From: Psychrobacter sp. P11G3
GTDB lineage: Bacteria; Pseudomonadota; Gammaproteobacteria; Pseudomonadales; Moraxellaceae
NCBI RefSeq assembly: GCF_001435845.1
Contig: NZ_CM003596.1
Location: 1,798,001 to 1,862,000, forward strand
Length of the DNA stretch: 64,000 nucleotides
Direction of reading: 5' to 3'
The translations under genes were made by a program, and so were the position numbers. Below, one piece after another: positions 44,769-54,200 of this stretch. Below the pieces are notes generated by a model. The model had not been told where the DNA came from, made no database searches, and saw only the letters and a program-made list of their open reading frames with translations. The stretch's first letter is position 1; each line of letters opens with the position of its first letter.

Positions 44769-46355
44769 ATGCAAAAAACATTATTGACTAAGTTATCCAT
44801 CATTGTAGGACTGTGTATTGTCTTTTCAATCGGGCTCACTATGATTAGTAATATCATATACGAGAGGCAATACTACGCAGAGTCAGTGATAAAAGAAATC
44901 AGCGAGCAGCATGTCAATCCACAAGAAGTGATTAACCCATTTATCGCTATTCCCATGACAGTCACACCGGCATGTCAGTCAGATGCAACAGGTACACCAA
45001 ACATAAAGAGCAAATGCGAACCGTCATACTCGAAGATTGAGACGATATTTGCCTCTCAGACGCAAGCTGCACAAGACCTAAAAGTAAACACAGACACCTA
45101 TAAACGCGGTATTTATAGCGCTACTAGCTATGATGGTCAGCTGACATTCGATCAGAGTTATACCTTTGCTGAGACTTTAGAAAATTTAGATCAGATTGGC
45201 AATACAATCGACAATGATACAGATAAGACACAGCTAGCCAAAACCATTACCCACTGGAATAAAGCAAAATTGATCATTCCCGTGTCTGACTTACGCGGTG
45301 TCGCTACCTTGCCTACTGTCACAATCAATCAAAAATCAATTGCAGCAAACTATCCGCAGATACCAATGATAGAGAACTTAACCTATGTCGAAGTAGATAT
45401 TCCTAAAGACGTATTGGAGCAATTAAGCAATCTTACTAGCCAGCAGAATAAAGATAGCTTGGCTACCACAGGCTCAATAAATACAGATCTAAATAAATCA
45501 GAGGTGAGTAGCCAATTATCCAGCCCTAAAGACAATCAAGCGCTTCATATTGTGATCGACTTGCCATTAGCTGGCATTAGTAATGTAACGACTGTCCCAA
45601 CTGGGCAGAACTTTACTCTATCTATGCATAGTGATTGGCAGACACCAAATTTCATCGGTAAAGCATTACCAAATACCAAGAGCATTACCGCTGGAGGATT
45701 TGATGCCAGTTGGCAAAATCAGTATTTGACCGTCGCCAATAACCAATACCTCTCTCAGTGCATCAGCGCACCTAACCATCACTGTACTATCATGAGTGAA
45801 TCAATGCTCAATACCGATTTTGAGTCATCGAGAGGTCAGACGGCAGACAGCACGACAGTGGCTGGCAGCAATCAAAGTGTTCTGCTGAACAGCTTTGGGG
45901 TTAGTTTTGCGAGCCCAAATGATGTCTATCTACAAACCGAACGAGCCATGAAGTATGCTCTGCTATTAATCTTAGTATCGTTTGGCACTTTCTTTTTGTT
46001 TGAAGTGCTCAAATCAAGTCGGATCCACCCTATTCAGTATCTGCTAGTCGGTTGTGCGCTATTTGTTTTTTATGTCTTATTACTACCGCTGGCTGAGCAG
46101 ATAGTATTTTGGAAAGCATATACTGTAGCGGCTAGCGCCTGTATAGGGCTTATTGGCTGGTATAGCTACTATGTATTTGGCGGTTTAAAACGGGCAGTCA
46201 TCTTTACCGCAACACTTGCTGGACTATATGCTGCATTTTTTGGGATTTTAAGTACAGAGGACCTAAATCTATTACTGGGTGCGCTATTCTGCTTTGTGAT
46301 ACTTGCCTGCGTGATGGTGATGACTCGCAAACTTGACTGGTATAAAGTTACTTAA
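44769..46355 (+). CDS. creD: CreD-family inner-membrane protein
   Basis: A 528-residue membrane protein. I start at ATG 44769, with AGGAGG seven bases upstream; the frame from 44739 adds ten residues. One N-terminal anchor (residues 10-30) precedes a large periplasmic domain (about 35-405), then about six C-terminal helices. Family features are RGIYSATSYDGQLTFDQSY (the CreD RGIY motif), LSDLRG-like VSDLRGVA and FGFEVL-type sequences at the membrane part. CreD is induced by CreBC in enterobacteria and Pseudomonas and supports envelope integrity. The two-component genes creB/creC are not adjacent here. Confidence 0.9.
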   Translation: MQKTLLTKLSIIVGLCIVFSIGLTMISNIIYERQYYAESVIKEISEQHVNPQEVINPFIAIPMTVTPACQSDATGTPNIKSKCEPSYSKIETIFASQTQAAQDLKVNTDTYKRGIYSATSYDGQLTFDQSYTFAETLENLDQIGNTIDNDTDKTQLAKTITHWNKAKLIIPVSDLRGVATLPTVTINQKSIAANYPQIPMIENLTYVEVDIPKDVLEQLSNLTSQQNKDSLATTGSINTDLNKSEVSSQLSSPKDNQALHIVIDLPLAGISNVTTVPTGQNFTLSMHSDWQTPNFIGKALPNTKSITAGGFDASWQNQYLTVANNQYLSQCISAPNHHCTIMSESMLNTDFESSRGQTADSTTVAGSNQSVLLNSFGVSFASPNDVYLQTERAMKYALLLILVSFGTFFLFEVLKSSRIHPIQYLLVGCALFVFYVLLLPLAEQIVFWKAYTVAASACIGLIGWYSYYVFGGLKRAVIFTATLAGLYAAFFGILSTEDLNLLLGALFCFVILACVMVMTRKLDWYKVT

Positions 46356-46459
46356 ATAAAGTCACGTAAATTATGCAAGCCACTTAACCCATATTATTTA
46401 TGAAACCAGTCAGACAAACTGTCAGTAAATGAGAGATTTTTATCTGATAATTTAAAAGC

Positions 46460-46508
46460 AGCACTTGGCTGCCTTAGCCTATCAATTGAGCTAAGTCAGC
46501 CAAGTGCT
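46460..46508. terminator. Hairpin between convergent creD and DUF421 genes
   Basis: A 12-bp stem AGCACTTGGCTG/CAGCCAAGTGCT, continued after one mismatch by CTTAGC/GCTAAG, with an 11-base loop. No long T run, but position and stability fit a shared terminator. Confidence 0.8.
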
Positions 46509-46512
46509 TATA

Positions 46513-47196
46513 TTATTTGACTATCTCATTGTTTAACGCTTTAGCCCAGTTATTGCAATTATCCTCGCAGCGCGGGCAACACTGATTGGGGTCAGTGATT
46601 TCATCGACGTAACCACAATACATACAAGCATAATTAACCCCTGCTTCTACTTGCTCGACTGGTCGGTATTGCTTGGGGAAAAGCGGCATCCCGTAGTCTG
46701 TTTTTTCAGAGGTGTGCAATAAAATACTAAAATTGCCATCAGCTTCGAGCAAACCGACACGAACTTGTCCTAAATGCTCAACCCCTTGTTGGCGCATTTC
46801 AGCAAAAAACTCATCGTGTGACATTTCCCCCTGTTTAATCTTATCAAGCACCAACATGCCATCTTCTACAATATACATTGAGCGCCCCTCTAGCAGGTCC
46901 TCAAAAGGCTGGAATTTCATCATCGCCCAAGTACACAGCCTATAGAGTGAAATGACTGTACCCATGATTAATACCGCTTGGATAATGGGCAGGTCTTCGG
47001 TGAACATAGGATCACCTGCAATAGAGCCCAACGACAAAATAATGGTTAGCTCAAAAATAGAGAGCTGACGGACACCGCGCTTACCAGTGAATCGTAAAAA
47101 TGTGATAATTAATACAAACATTACAGTGACACGTATTAAAATTTCTACGGCAAACAACCAAGTTGTGTCATAAATAAAAATACTTGCCCAATCCAT
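46513..47196 (-). CDS. DUF421 membrane protein with Cys-rich (zinc-ribbon/rubredoxin-like) tail
   Basis: A 227-residue protein of the DUF421 (YetF/YcaP) family. Three transmembrane segments (about 12-36, 48-65, 70-90) are followed by the cytosolic domain with GKRGVRQLSIFELTIILSLG and GRSMYIVEDGMLVLDKI, family features. What is unusual is the end: after residue 185 comes YACMYCGYVDEI then CCPRCEDNCNNW, giving Cys191-x2-Cys194 and Cys206, 207, 210, 214. This looks like a zinc ribbon or rubredoxin-like metal site, which YetF itself lacks. Function of DUF421 proteins is unknown. GGAAAAG precedes the ATG. Convergent with creD, divergent from an EamA transporter. Confidence 0.87.
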   Translation of the reverse strand: MDWASIFIYDTTWLFAVEILIRVTVMFVLIITFLRFTGKRGVRQLSIFELTIILSLGSIAGDPMFTEDLPIIQAVLIMGTVISLYRLCTWAMMKFQPFEDLLEGRSMYIVEDGMLVLDKIKQGEMSHDEFFAEMRQQGVEHLGQVRVGLLEADGNFSILLHTSEKTDYGMPLFPKQYRPVEQVEAGVNYACMYCGYVDEITDPNQCCPRCEDNCNNWAKALNNEIVK

Positions 47197-47387
47197 ACTA
47201 TCTTTTCCTATTTATTTATCTAATTTATTGTGTTTAATGAGTGTTGTTCTAACAGTTCGTTTGATGCGGCGCACATCATCCCTATTTTTAGACCTTATCG
47301 TCAATACAACTATCGTTATTCTGATTTAAAAGAGACTTTTTTCCATAAGTACGACAAAATATCCTGTCCTGTGAGACAGCTATAGAT

Positions 47388-47410
47388 TAGATTGATAAGT
47401 TATCAATCTA
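47388..47410. promoter_or_regulatory. 23-bp perfect palindrome, candidate operator
   Basis: TAGATTGATAA and TTATCAATCTA form an 11-bp inverted repeat around a single G. It lies in the 321-base divergent gap between the DUF421 gene and the EamA transporter, about 110 bases before the latter. A smaller palindrome AACGATCGTT is at 47428-47437. Both look like regulator-binding sites; no regulator gene is adjacent. The gap has no gene. Confidence 0.5.
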
Positions 47411-47517
47411 TTATCTTTGCTAGAGAAAACGATCGTTATAACAGCGTATCTTAAGACCTAAAACTAAAATCCTATGTTTGTCTGTTTTGTGCCATTTATT
47501 CATTGTAGGAATTACTT

Positions 47518-48435
47518 TTGAAAGCCACTATTTATACCATTATTGCGTTAATCGCCTTTGCCGCAAACTCCCTGTTTTGCCGAATGGCATTGGCAGAAGG
47601 CTATATTGACGCTTGGAGTTTTACAATCATCAGGCTAGTAAGTGCGGCGGCCTGTCTAGGCCTTATCATGGCTGTACATGCTTACAGAATGCGACGCCAA
47701 ACGCCCAATCATGACAACTCTACTGTCCACGCTATATTAAATGACAAAGGCAGTTGGTTAAGTAGTCTCAGCTTGGTGATTTATGCGCTGTGCTTTTCAA
47801 TTGCGTATGTAGAGCTGGATACTGGCACTGGGGCATTGATTTTGTTTTCAGCGGTTCAGCTGACGATGATTGGCTGGGGTATCTATAAAAAAGAACAGCT
47901 CAGCGCGCTACAATGGTTAGCGTTTGTCGTTGCAGTGGCGGGGTTTGTATATCTGATGTTGCCATCCGCTGCCATACCGTCACCATTGGCTGCAGCGTTA
48001 ATGGCTATGAGCGGCATAGCTTGGGGAGTATATAGTATACGCGGCAAATCATGTGTCTCACCGCTGCGAGCGACAGGGTTTAATTTTGTGCGTAGTTTAG
48101 TCGCTGTGCCTATACTACTACTGGTAGGTATGACGTATCTAGATGACTTAGGTTTGAAAAATATCAATTTGGATGGTATTACCATTGAAGGTGTACTACT
48201 CGCCTGTGCATCCGGAGCGATCGCCTCAGGGTTGGGCTATAGTATCTGGTATACAGCGATGCCACTATTGAAAAACACACAAGCCGCTATCGTTCAGCTA
48301 TGTGTCCCTGTGATTGCTGCGTTGCTAGGTGTGATATTTTTATCTGAGCAGTTAACTATGCCCTTTATTATCGCAAGTACGGTCATTTTGGGCGCGGTCT
48401 TGGTGTTTACCTTAAATAAAAAAGTACCGGTATAA
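47518..48435 (+). CDS. EamA/DMT-family exporter
   Basis: A 305-residue membrane protein with two EamA repeats and about ten helices. The start is a TTG at 47518, supported by TAGGA nine bases upstream and by the typical opening KATIYTIIALIAFAANSLFCRMAL. Family features are ELDTGTGALILFSAVQLTMI in repeat one and ACASGAIASGLGYSIWYTAM with TQAAIVQLCVPVIAALLGVIF in repeat two. Such proteins move metabolites or drugs across the inner membrane; the substrate is unknown. A hairpin terminator follows. Confidence 0.9.
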   Translation: MKATIYTIIALIAFAANSLFCRMALAEGYIDAWSFTIIRLVSAAACLGLIMAVHAYRMRRQTPNHDNSTVHAILNDKGSWLSSLSLVIYALCFSIAYVELDTGTGALILFSAVQLTMIGWGIYKKEQLSALQWLAFVVAVAGFVYLMLPSAAIPSPLAAALMAMSGIAWGVYSIRGKSCVSPLRATGFNFVRSLVAVPILLLVGMTYLDDLGLKNINLDGITIEGVLLACASGAIASGLGYSIWYTAMPLLKNTQAAIVQLCVPVIAALLGVIFLSEQLTMPFIIASTVILGAVLVFTLNKKVPV

Positions 48436-48510
48436 AATAATGCTATTAACAACCTATCATTAGCTAAACTGCTCAGAAAAAGTTCCAGCTTATGATTCTA
48501 CCAGACAACA

Positions 48511-48546
48511 TAAAACGCCCCGACTCTTATAAATCGAGGCGTTTTA
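48511..48546. terminator. Bidirectional hairpin terminator
   Basis: TAAAACGCC/GGCGTTTTA with CGA/TCG above one mismatch. It lies between the EamA gene and convergent ohr. Confidence 0.85.
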
Positions 48547-48606
48547 TATTCGAGTTATTATTTTAATATTGCTAGTCTACGGTCAACAGTCGTTGAACAA
48601 CAGCAT

Positions 48607-49020
48607 TTAAGCAACAGTAACTTCTAGACGAGTATCGACATTGCCGCGAGTGGCGTTAGAGTATGGACATACCTGATGCGTGGCTTCGATCAACTGCTGC
48701 GCCTGCGCTTCATCAATACCTGATACTTCTACAGATAACTCTATCTCTAAGTTATAGCTACCGTCAGCTTTCATACCGATACCCACTTGCGCAGAAGTTT
48801 TTGAAGCGGTAACAGGCAATTTCATGTGCTGTGCTATCATGCTCAAAGCGCTATCAAAACAAGCCGCGTAACCCATGGCAAAAAGCTGTTCTGGATTCAC
48901 GCCTTCTTTGTCTTGCTCTTGAAAAGACACCAAGTCAAATCCCAACGAACCATCGTCTAATCCAGTATGGCCAGAACGTCCACCAGTAGCGGTTGCGCGT
49001 GTTTTATAGAATATTTTCAT
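48607..49020 (-). CDS. ohr: Organic hydroperoxide resistance protein (Ohr)
   Basis: A 137-residue OsmC/Ohr-fold thiol peroxidase that reduces organic hydroperoxides. The reactive Cys54 (YAACFDSA) and resolving Cys118 (HQVCPYSNATRGN) are present, with active-site Arg15 (GGRSG) and Glu44 (NPEQLFAMGY). These are Ohr rather than OsmC features. Reduction usually depends on lipoylated proteins. AAGGAA precedes the ATG. It is divergent from an AraC-family gene; a MarR-type OhrR, its usual regulator, is not seen nearby. Confidence 0.95.
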   Translation of the reverse strand: MKIFYKTRATATGGRSGHTGLDDGSLGFDLVSFQEQDKEGVNPEQLFAMGYAACFDSALSMIAQHMKLPVTASKTSAQVGIGMKADGSYNLEIELSVEVSGIDEAQAQQLIEATHQVCPYSNATRGNVDTRLEVTVA

Positions 49021-49186
49021 GAGTAATTATTCCTTGTTTCATATTATTAGAGGTCGTACTTACGCTGTTGCGATGAGATTATTATAGAATCCTCTGAACT
49101 CATACGTTAGAACAAATCTCTATAACTCTTGCCTAATCCTACAAATATTTATACTATCAGACAATCTTATAAAATAAGCACTCGTG

Positions 49187-50038
49187 ATGAATCAAACGAC
49201 TATTGACCAACTTTTAGCAGTACTACCTAGAAATAAAACCCTTAAATCTGCTGTTTCAGGCTTGTTCTTTTACTGCGCGGACAAACCAAGCAAAGCCGTA
49301 AGCTATATTCAAGAGCCAAGTATTTGTATTGTACTGCAAGGTGAACGAGAGATTTACTTGGGTGCTGACTGTCAAAGGTTTGACAATAGTAACTTGATGT
49401 TCTGTCCCGTTAATATACCGCTAAGTATGCATATTAAACACGCTTCGATAAAAAACCCTGTCATTGTTTTATCAATGAAATTAGATTTAGCTATGATTAG
49501 AGACGTCTTATCACAAATACCCACGACACAACCAATGACAGGTAGTCATTTAGGGATAAAGTGGCACTTAGATGACACCATAATGGACGCATTTGAGCGA
49601 TTGATACGCTTGCTTGATTATCCAAACGATATTAATTTTCTGTCTTCTTTAATTCAACAAGAAATATACTATCGCCTACTCTTGGCTGAACAAGGCAACA
49701 AACTTAAGCAATTGGTCGTTAGCGGTAGCCATACACACCGCATTGCCCAAGCGACTGACTGGATAAAGGCACATCTGGATGAACCTATCATGGTTGAGAG
49801 CTTGGCTAGTAGATGCGGCATGAGTGTCTCAGGGTTTCATCAGCACTTTAAAGAAATAACCCAGCTGAGTCCGCTACAGTATCAAAAAAGCTTACGTTTA
49901 ATGGAAGCTAGGCGCTTAATTAAGATGCATGGGACGCAAATATCACAAGTAGCAATGCAAGTAGGCTACGAAAGCCCTAGTCAGTTCAGCCGAGAATATA
50001 AGCGATTTTTTGGTGTGAGCCCGAGTAATGAGTTGTAA
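49187..50038 (+). CDS. AraC-family transcriptional regulator
   Basis: A 283-residue regulator. The C-terminal pair of helix-turn-helices starts near 190: IMVESLASRCGMSVSGFHQH and ISQVAMQVGYESPSQFSREY with FGVSPSNEL. The N-terminal 150 residues (SICIVLQGEREIYLGADCQR, then FCPVNIPLSMHI) match the AraC_N cupin-like domain seen in regulators of alcohol/aldehyde genes such as YqhC. It starts at ATG 49187; a GTG at 49184 precedes directly. It is divergent from ohr across 166 bases, so it may regulate ohr or answer to aldehydes or oxidants. Confidence 0.92.
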   Translation: MNQTTIDQLLAVLPRNKTLKSAVSGLFFYCADKPSKAVSYIQEPSICIVLQGEREIYLGADCQRFDNSNLMFCPVNIPLSMHIKHASIKNPVIVLSMKLDLAMIRDVLSQIPTTQPMTGSHLGIKWHLDDTIMDAFERLIRLLDYPNDINFLSSLIQQEIYYRLLLAEQGNKLKQLVVSGSHTHRIAQATDWIKAHLDEPIMVESLASRCGMSVSGFHQHFKEITQLSPLQYQKSLRLMEARRLIKMHGTQISQVAMQVGYESPSQFSREYKRFFGVSPSNEL

Positions 50039-50303
50039 TTATAATCTTACTTTTTAATAGAATAAATTTAATTTGCTTAGGCTATTTTCTATTATATCTA
50101 TGGAGTTCTTCCTTAAAAAAACATCATTTTTAAATTGAATGATTCATGAAGTATTTTAAATAAATAGAAAAATTGGTTGACGTGACCATATATTCGTATT
50201 ATAACATATTGTATATATTTAAAATAATGAATGTATAGGAGCAGCTTTACTCTGTGTACGATCGATGTAAAGCGATCAATAGAAAGCTTAGGGAGGAGAT
50301 AAC

Positions 50304-50633
50304 ATGATTCGTTTAAGCTACACTCTCAAATGCTGGGCACTTGGCATCACGTTTTTTACAGTGTTCTACTTTATGGTAGTCATGAGTGACCCTGGCTTTA
50401 GTAAGTACATTTATATGTTAGCTTTCAGCACTTTGCTATTCCCTATTGCTAAGCGTGCAGTCGATGTCATGACCGATTTTTTCGCACCAGATATTGAATT
50501 GTTCAATGGATTGTTACCATCACTTTTGATTAATATTGTGATTTGGATACTTACTCCATTTATCGTCGCATTAACAGTGATTGCCTATGTACTTTATAGC
50601 ATGGGTGTACTGACAGAAAAGATTAGCCATTAG
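50304..50633 (+). CDS. Small hypothetical membrane protein
   Basis: A 109-residue protein that I do not recognise. It has an excellent ribosome site (GGGAGGAG) seven bases before the ATG. Three hydrophobic helices are seen: about 11-29, 34-49 and 70-100. Between them, FPIAKRAVDVMTDFFAPDIEL is polar and basic at first. No family motif is apparent. It stands alone in an AT-rich stretch, with a possible hairpin downstream and another unknown gene convergent with it. Confidence 0.75.
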   Translation: MIRLSYTLKCWALGITFFTVFYFMVVMSDPGFSKYIYMLAFSTLLFPIAKRAVDVMTDFFAPDIELFNGLLPSLLINIVIWILTPFIVALTVIAYVLYSMGVLTEKISH

Positions 50634-50640
50634 ATATTAT

Positions 50641-50690
50641 ACAAATAGAAAGGCTAGATTAGTGCTTGCTAACTTAAACTTTCTATTTGT
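50641..50690. terminator. Hairpin between two unknown convergent genes
   Basis: A 12-bp perfect inverted repeat ACAAATAGAAAG/CTTTCTATTTGT with a 26-base loop. It may terminate the two convergent genes; no strong T run follows. Confidence 0.5.
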
Positions 50691-50731
50691 GCATTAAAGT
50701 TCTAAACAAATACCTGATAAGATTTTTTATA

Positions 50732-51172
50732 TCACGTCTCAATCCGCTCACTATATGTAATATGGATTTTTAAATGCTTACTTACTAACTTCATTTCCTC
50801 ATATATTTCCCGTGTATGAGACTTTCTCTGTAATGTGTCTGAAGAGTTTTTTATAACGAGATAAGAAATCAAATTCAAACTACGGCAACCTTCAATAAGA
50901 TTTGATTCGCTTGGCATTCTCAATATTTTTGCAAAAACACTATAAAGTAAAATAGCTTGTTTCTTTGCCAAAATCATTGAAGATAATCTTATAACTTCAT
51001 TTTGTACATCCTTATTGACATTATCATTTATAAAGCCCGATTGTTCTCGAAGAAATAGAGATGAAACTTCTCCAAGTGTTTCTTTTAACCCTACTATGGG
51101 TTCTAAAATCAACTTTAAAATAAACTGACCTATGACAAAAATTGTGACACCTGCAATTATAGTTAGAAACAT
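50732..51172 (-). CDS. Hypothetical single-pass membrane protein
   Basis: A 146-residue protein that I do not recognise. I start at ATG 51172 (MFLTIIAGV), which has GAGG eight bases upstream; the frame to 51208 adds 12 residues. One N-terminal membrane helix (about 2-24) is followed by a mainly helical soluble part with many Leu, Ser and Lys residues (LGEVSSLFLREQSGF, DVQNEVIRLSSMILAKKQAI). Base composition is noticeably AT-rich compared with hrpA beside it, which may mean recent gain. It lies 40 bases downstream of hrpA on the same strand. Confidence 0.7.
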   Translation of the reverse strand: MFLTIIAGVTIFVIGQFILKLILEPIVGLKETLGEVSSLFLREQSGFINDNVNKDVQNEVIRLSSMILAKKQAILLYSVFAKILRMPSESNLIEGCRSLNLISYLVIKNSSDTLQRKSHTREIYEEMKLVSKHLKIHITYSERIET

Positions 51173-51212
51173 TTTATAAACCTCACAATTAAAGAGAATT
51201 ATATACAACCTT

Positions 51213-54200
51213 CTAACTCACCTTATCCCACATCTTGCTTAGACGCTTGGGCGATACTGCCATACGAGTTTTCATAGGCTGGGCAAACAGTTGAATACGG
51301 TATTCCTCCACCATCCAGCGATACTCACTGATGGCTTCTTTGTCCGCACGTCCTGCTAGCCGTTCCATATGCAAGTCAAGAGCATAAACACCATCGAGGT
51401 CGGCGTCGAGATTGTGCTCCAGACGCTCTAGTCGAATCTGTAGCGCTTCAAGATAGCGTGGGTACTGTTGCCAGTGGCTGTAATCCATCCGATAAACAAA
51501 ATCAGCCAAATGTAAATCTTCTAACTGATCTTCGATATCATCGATAGACTCACCAAATATTTCACGATCTAACATCAGCAACCCTTGGCGAATACGTTGC
51601 CAACGAGTATAGACATTCTTAAGCGTTTTGATAACGCTTTGACCAGTTAATAAGAAATTACTCACTACCACTTCGAGAGTCTGAGTATACTCCTCAGAGG
51701 TAAACGGTAGCTCCTCGCTCAATCCGACTGCAATATCATCGGCGCTTTCTGGTAAATTTTCAGAATGATCAAATAAGATATAGTGCTCTTCGAGAGCCGC
51801 GTCTAACGCAGCATCTATAACGATCGTTTTGAGTTTATCCATGTCGCCAAGTGGCGCAAATGCCAGTTTAAATATACTGTCGATTTGGCTCGTTAACTGC
51901 TTTTTCTTTGCACCCAGTTTGCCTTTGATTAAAGTCAGCACCCCGATACGATGTGCTTGAAGTGCTGCATTGACATCAGTGTATTGATGAATCGATACAG
52001 CTTCTCCCGCTTCATCAGCGACGAGCGCCGCAAACTGTTTCATTACCACACCTGCGCTATGATGATTTTTGCTAAAAGCAAAATGCTCAGGGAACTCAGT
52101 ATGCACGCCTTGCTGCTCATTTACCGCTTGACTGGTTTCAGATGCATGACGAATCTGTAGGGTTTGCAGGTCACGGCCTTTTTCGATGATACGGTTTTTC
52201 TCATCGACCACGCAGATTTGTGGCTGCAAATAACGATCAATCGTAGATGGATTGAAGTTCTCTGGCATCACCGACATGATACCGCGACGATGCAGTGCCT
52301 GACACAGCTGCTTCAGCAATCCTTGTCCACCCTTCGGCTGCAATTCATCAAACAAACTGTCTGCAGTATTGGGTATCGGTACGATTTGGCGACGTATCTC
52401 TTTTGGTAGCGACTTGAGCAGCTGCAATACCAATTCATAGCGCCAACCGGGCACGCCCCACAGTAGCTCAATCGCGTCGAGCTGCGGTAATGCGGCAAGC
52501 GGCACACGTATGGTCACACCATCATCATCGCTGGCGGGATCAAAGATATAGCGGAGCGGCAGTTTTAAATCGCCCAACTTCCACACTTCTGGGAAGTCCC
52601 CTGTGGTCGGCGCTTGGCTATTAAGTACATCTTCATCGGTAAAGAATAGATGCTTGGCATCATGCTTTTCGACTTCTGCACGCCAATCCTCAAACGCTTT
52701 ACGACTAGCGACATGCTCAGGGATTTTCTTATCATAGAACTGATAGAGCGTCTCTTCATCTACCAACAAATCACGGCGACGCAGCTTGTCTTCGATCCGC
52801 TCAACATGAGCAATCTTGTCCATGTTATGTTGCAAAAATGGTGCATTGCGACCAAAGTTACCAGTCACTAAGCCATCACGGATAAAGATCTCTCGTGACT
52901 CGACTAGATTTACTTGCTCATAGTTAGTCAGCTGCTTGCTGATAATGATCAAGCCAAATAGGCTAATCTGCGCGTAAGCTTTGACGCGTCCTGTTTTCTT
53001 GGACCAGTGTGGTTCGAAGTAATGATATTTCAGCAAATTACCTGCCGCTGAAATAATCCATTCTGGTTCGATTTTGGCAACGGTACGCATAAAGACTTGT
53101 GAAGTCTCCACCATCTCAAACGCCATCACCCAAGGTGGTATTTGTTTAAACACCGTGCTGGCTGGGAATATCTTGGCCTTTTGCTGACGCGCAGCCAAAT
53201 ACTCACCGCGGCTTTCAGTCTTATGCGCGATAATAGATAATAAACCCGTCAATAATGCTCTATGCAGATTGGCATATTTGACCGCTTTTAACTCTTCATC
53301 TTCGATCGCAGTCGGATCATTAACAGCCACATTTTTATCAGCAGCTTTTGACTCATTGACATCCGTTAATTTCAGCTCAGTGACCATTTGTACCAATTGA
53401 CGGTGTGTCTGATGCCATTCACGTACACGCGGGAAGCTTAAATAGTTTTTCTTAGCAAACTGCTTACGCTGATTACCAGACAGTTTATTGCCGTCTTCGT
53501 CTTTTTCAAACAATGCCTTCCATAGGCTCAAATAAAATAAGAAGTCAGAGTCGTCTTGACGGAAAACAGCATGCTTTTGATCCGCTTGCGTACGTTTATT
53601 GGCAGGACGCTCGCGTGGATCCTGTACAGCAAGCGCGGCCACAACGATTAGCATTTCACGAATACAATCAAAGTCAGAACCAGCGACCAGCATACGTGCC
53701 AGCCTTGGATCGATTGGCATACGTGCCATTTTCTGACCAGTTGCTGTCAAGCGCAGGTGATCAAGCCCTTTTCTCGCTTTTGGCTTATTGGTTTTGTCCT
53801 GAGCAGCGACATCTTTCTTGGAAGTAATAGCGCCCAACTCATCTAGCAATTTATGACCATCAGTAACCAATCGGCTATCAGGCGGCTCAATGAACTCAAA
53901 GTCATCCACACTACCCAGACGTAGGTTGGCCATTTGTAGGATTACTGACGCTAAGTTAGTACGTAAAATCTCAGGCTCAGTAAACTCAGGGCGGCCACTA
54001 AAATCTTCTTCACTATAAAGACGAATACAAACACCTGGAGCAACACGGCCACAGCGACCTTTACGCTGATTAGCCGCTGCTTGGGAAATTGCTTCAATCG
54101 GTAAGCGCTGTACGCGCGAGCGATACGAGTAACGCGAAATCCGTGCAAAACCCAAGTCAATCACATATCGAATACCCGGTACGGTCAATGCAGTCTCAGC

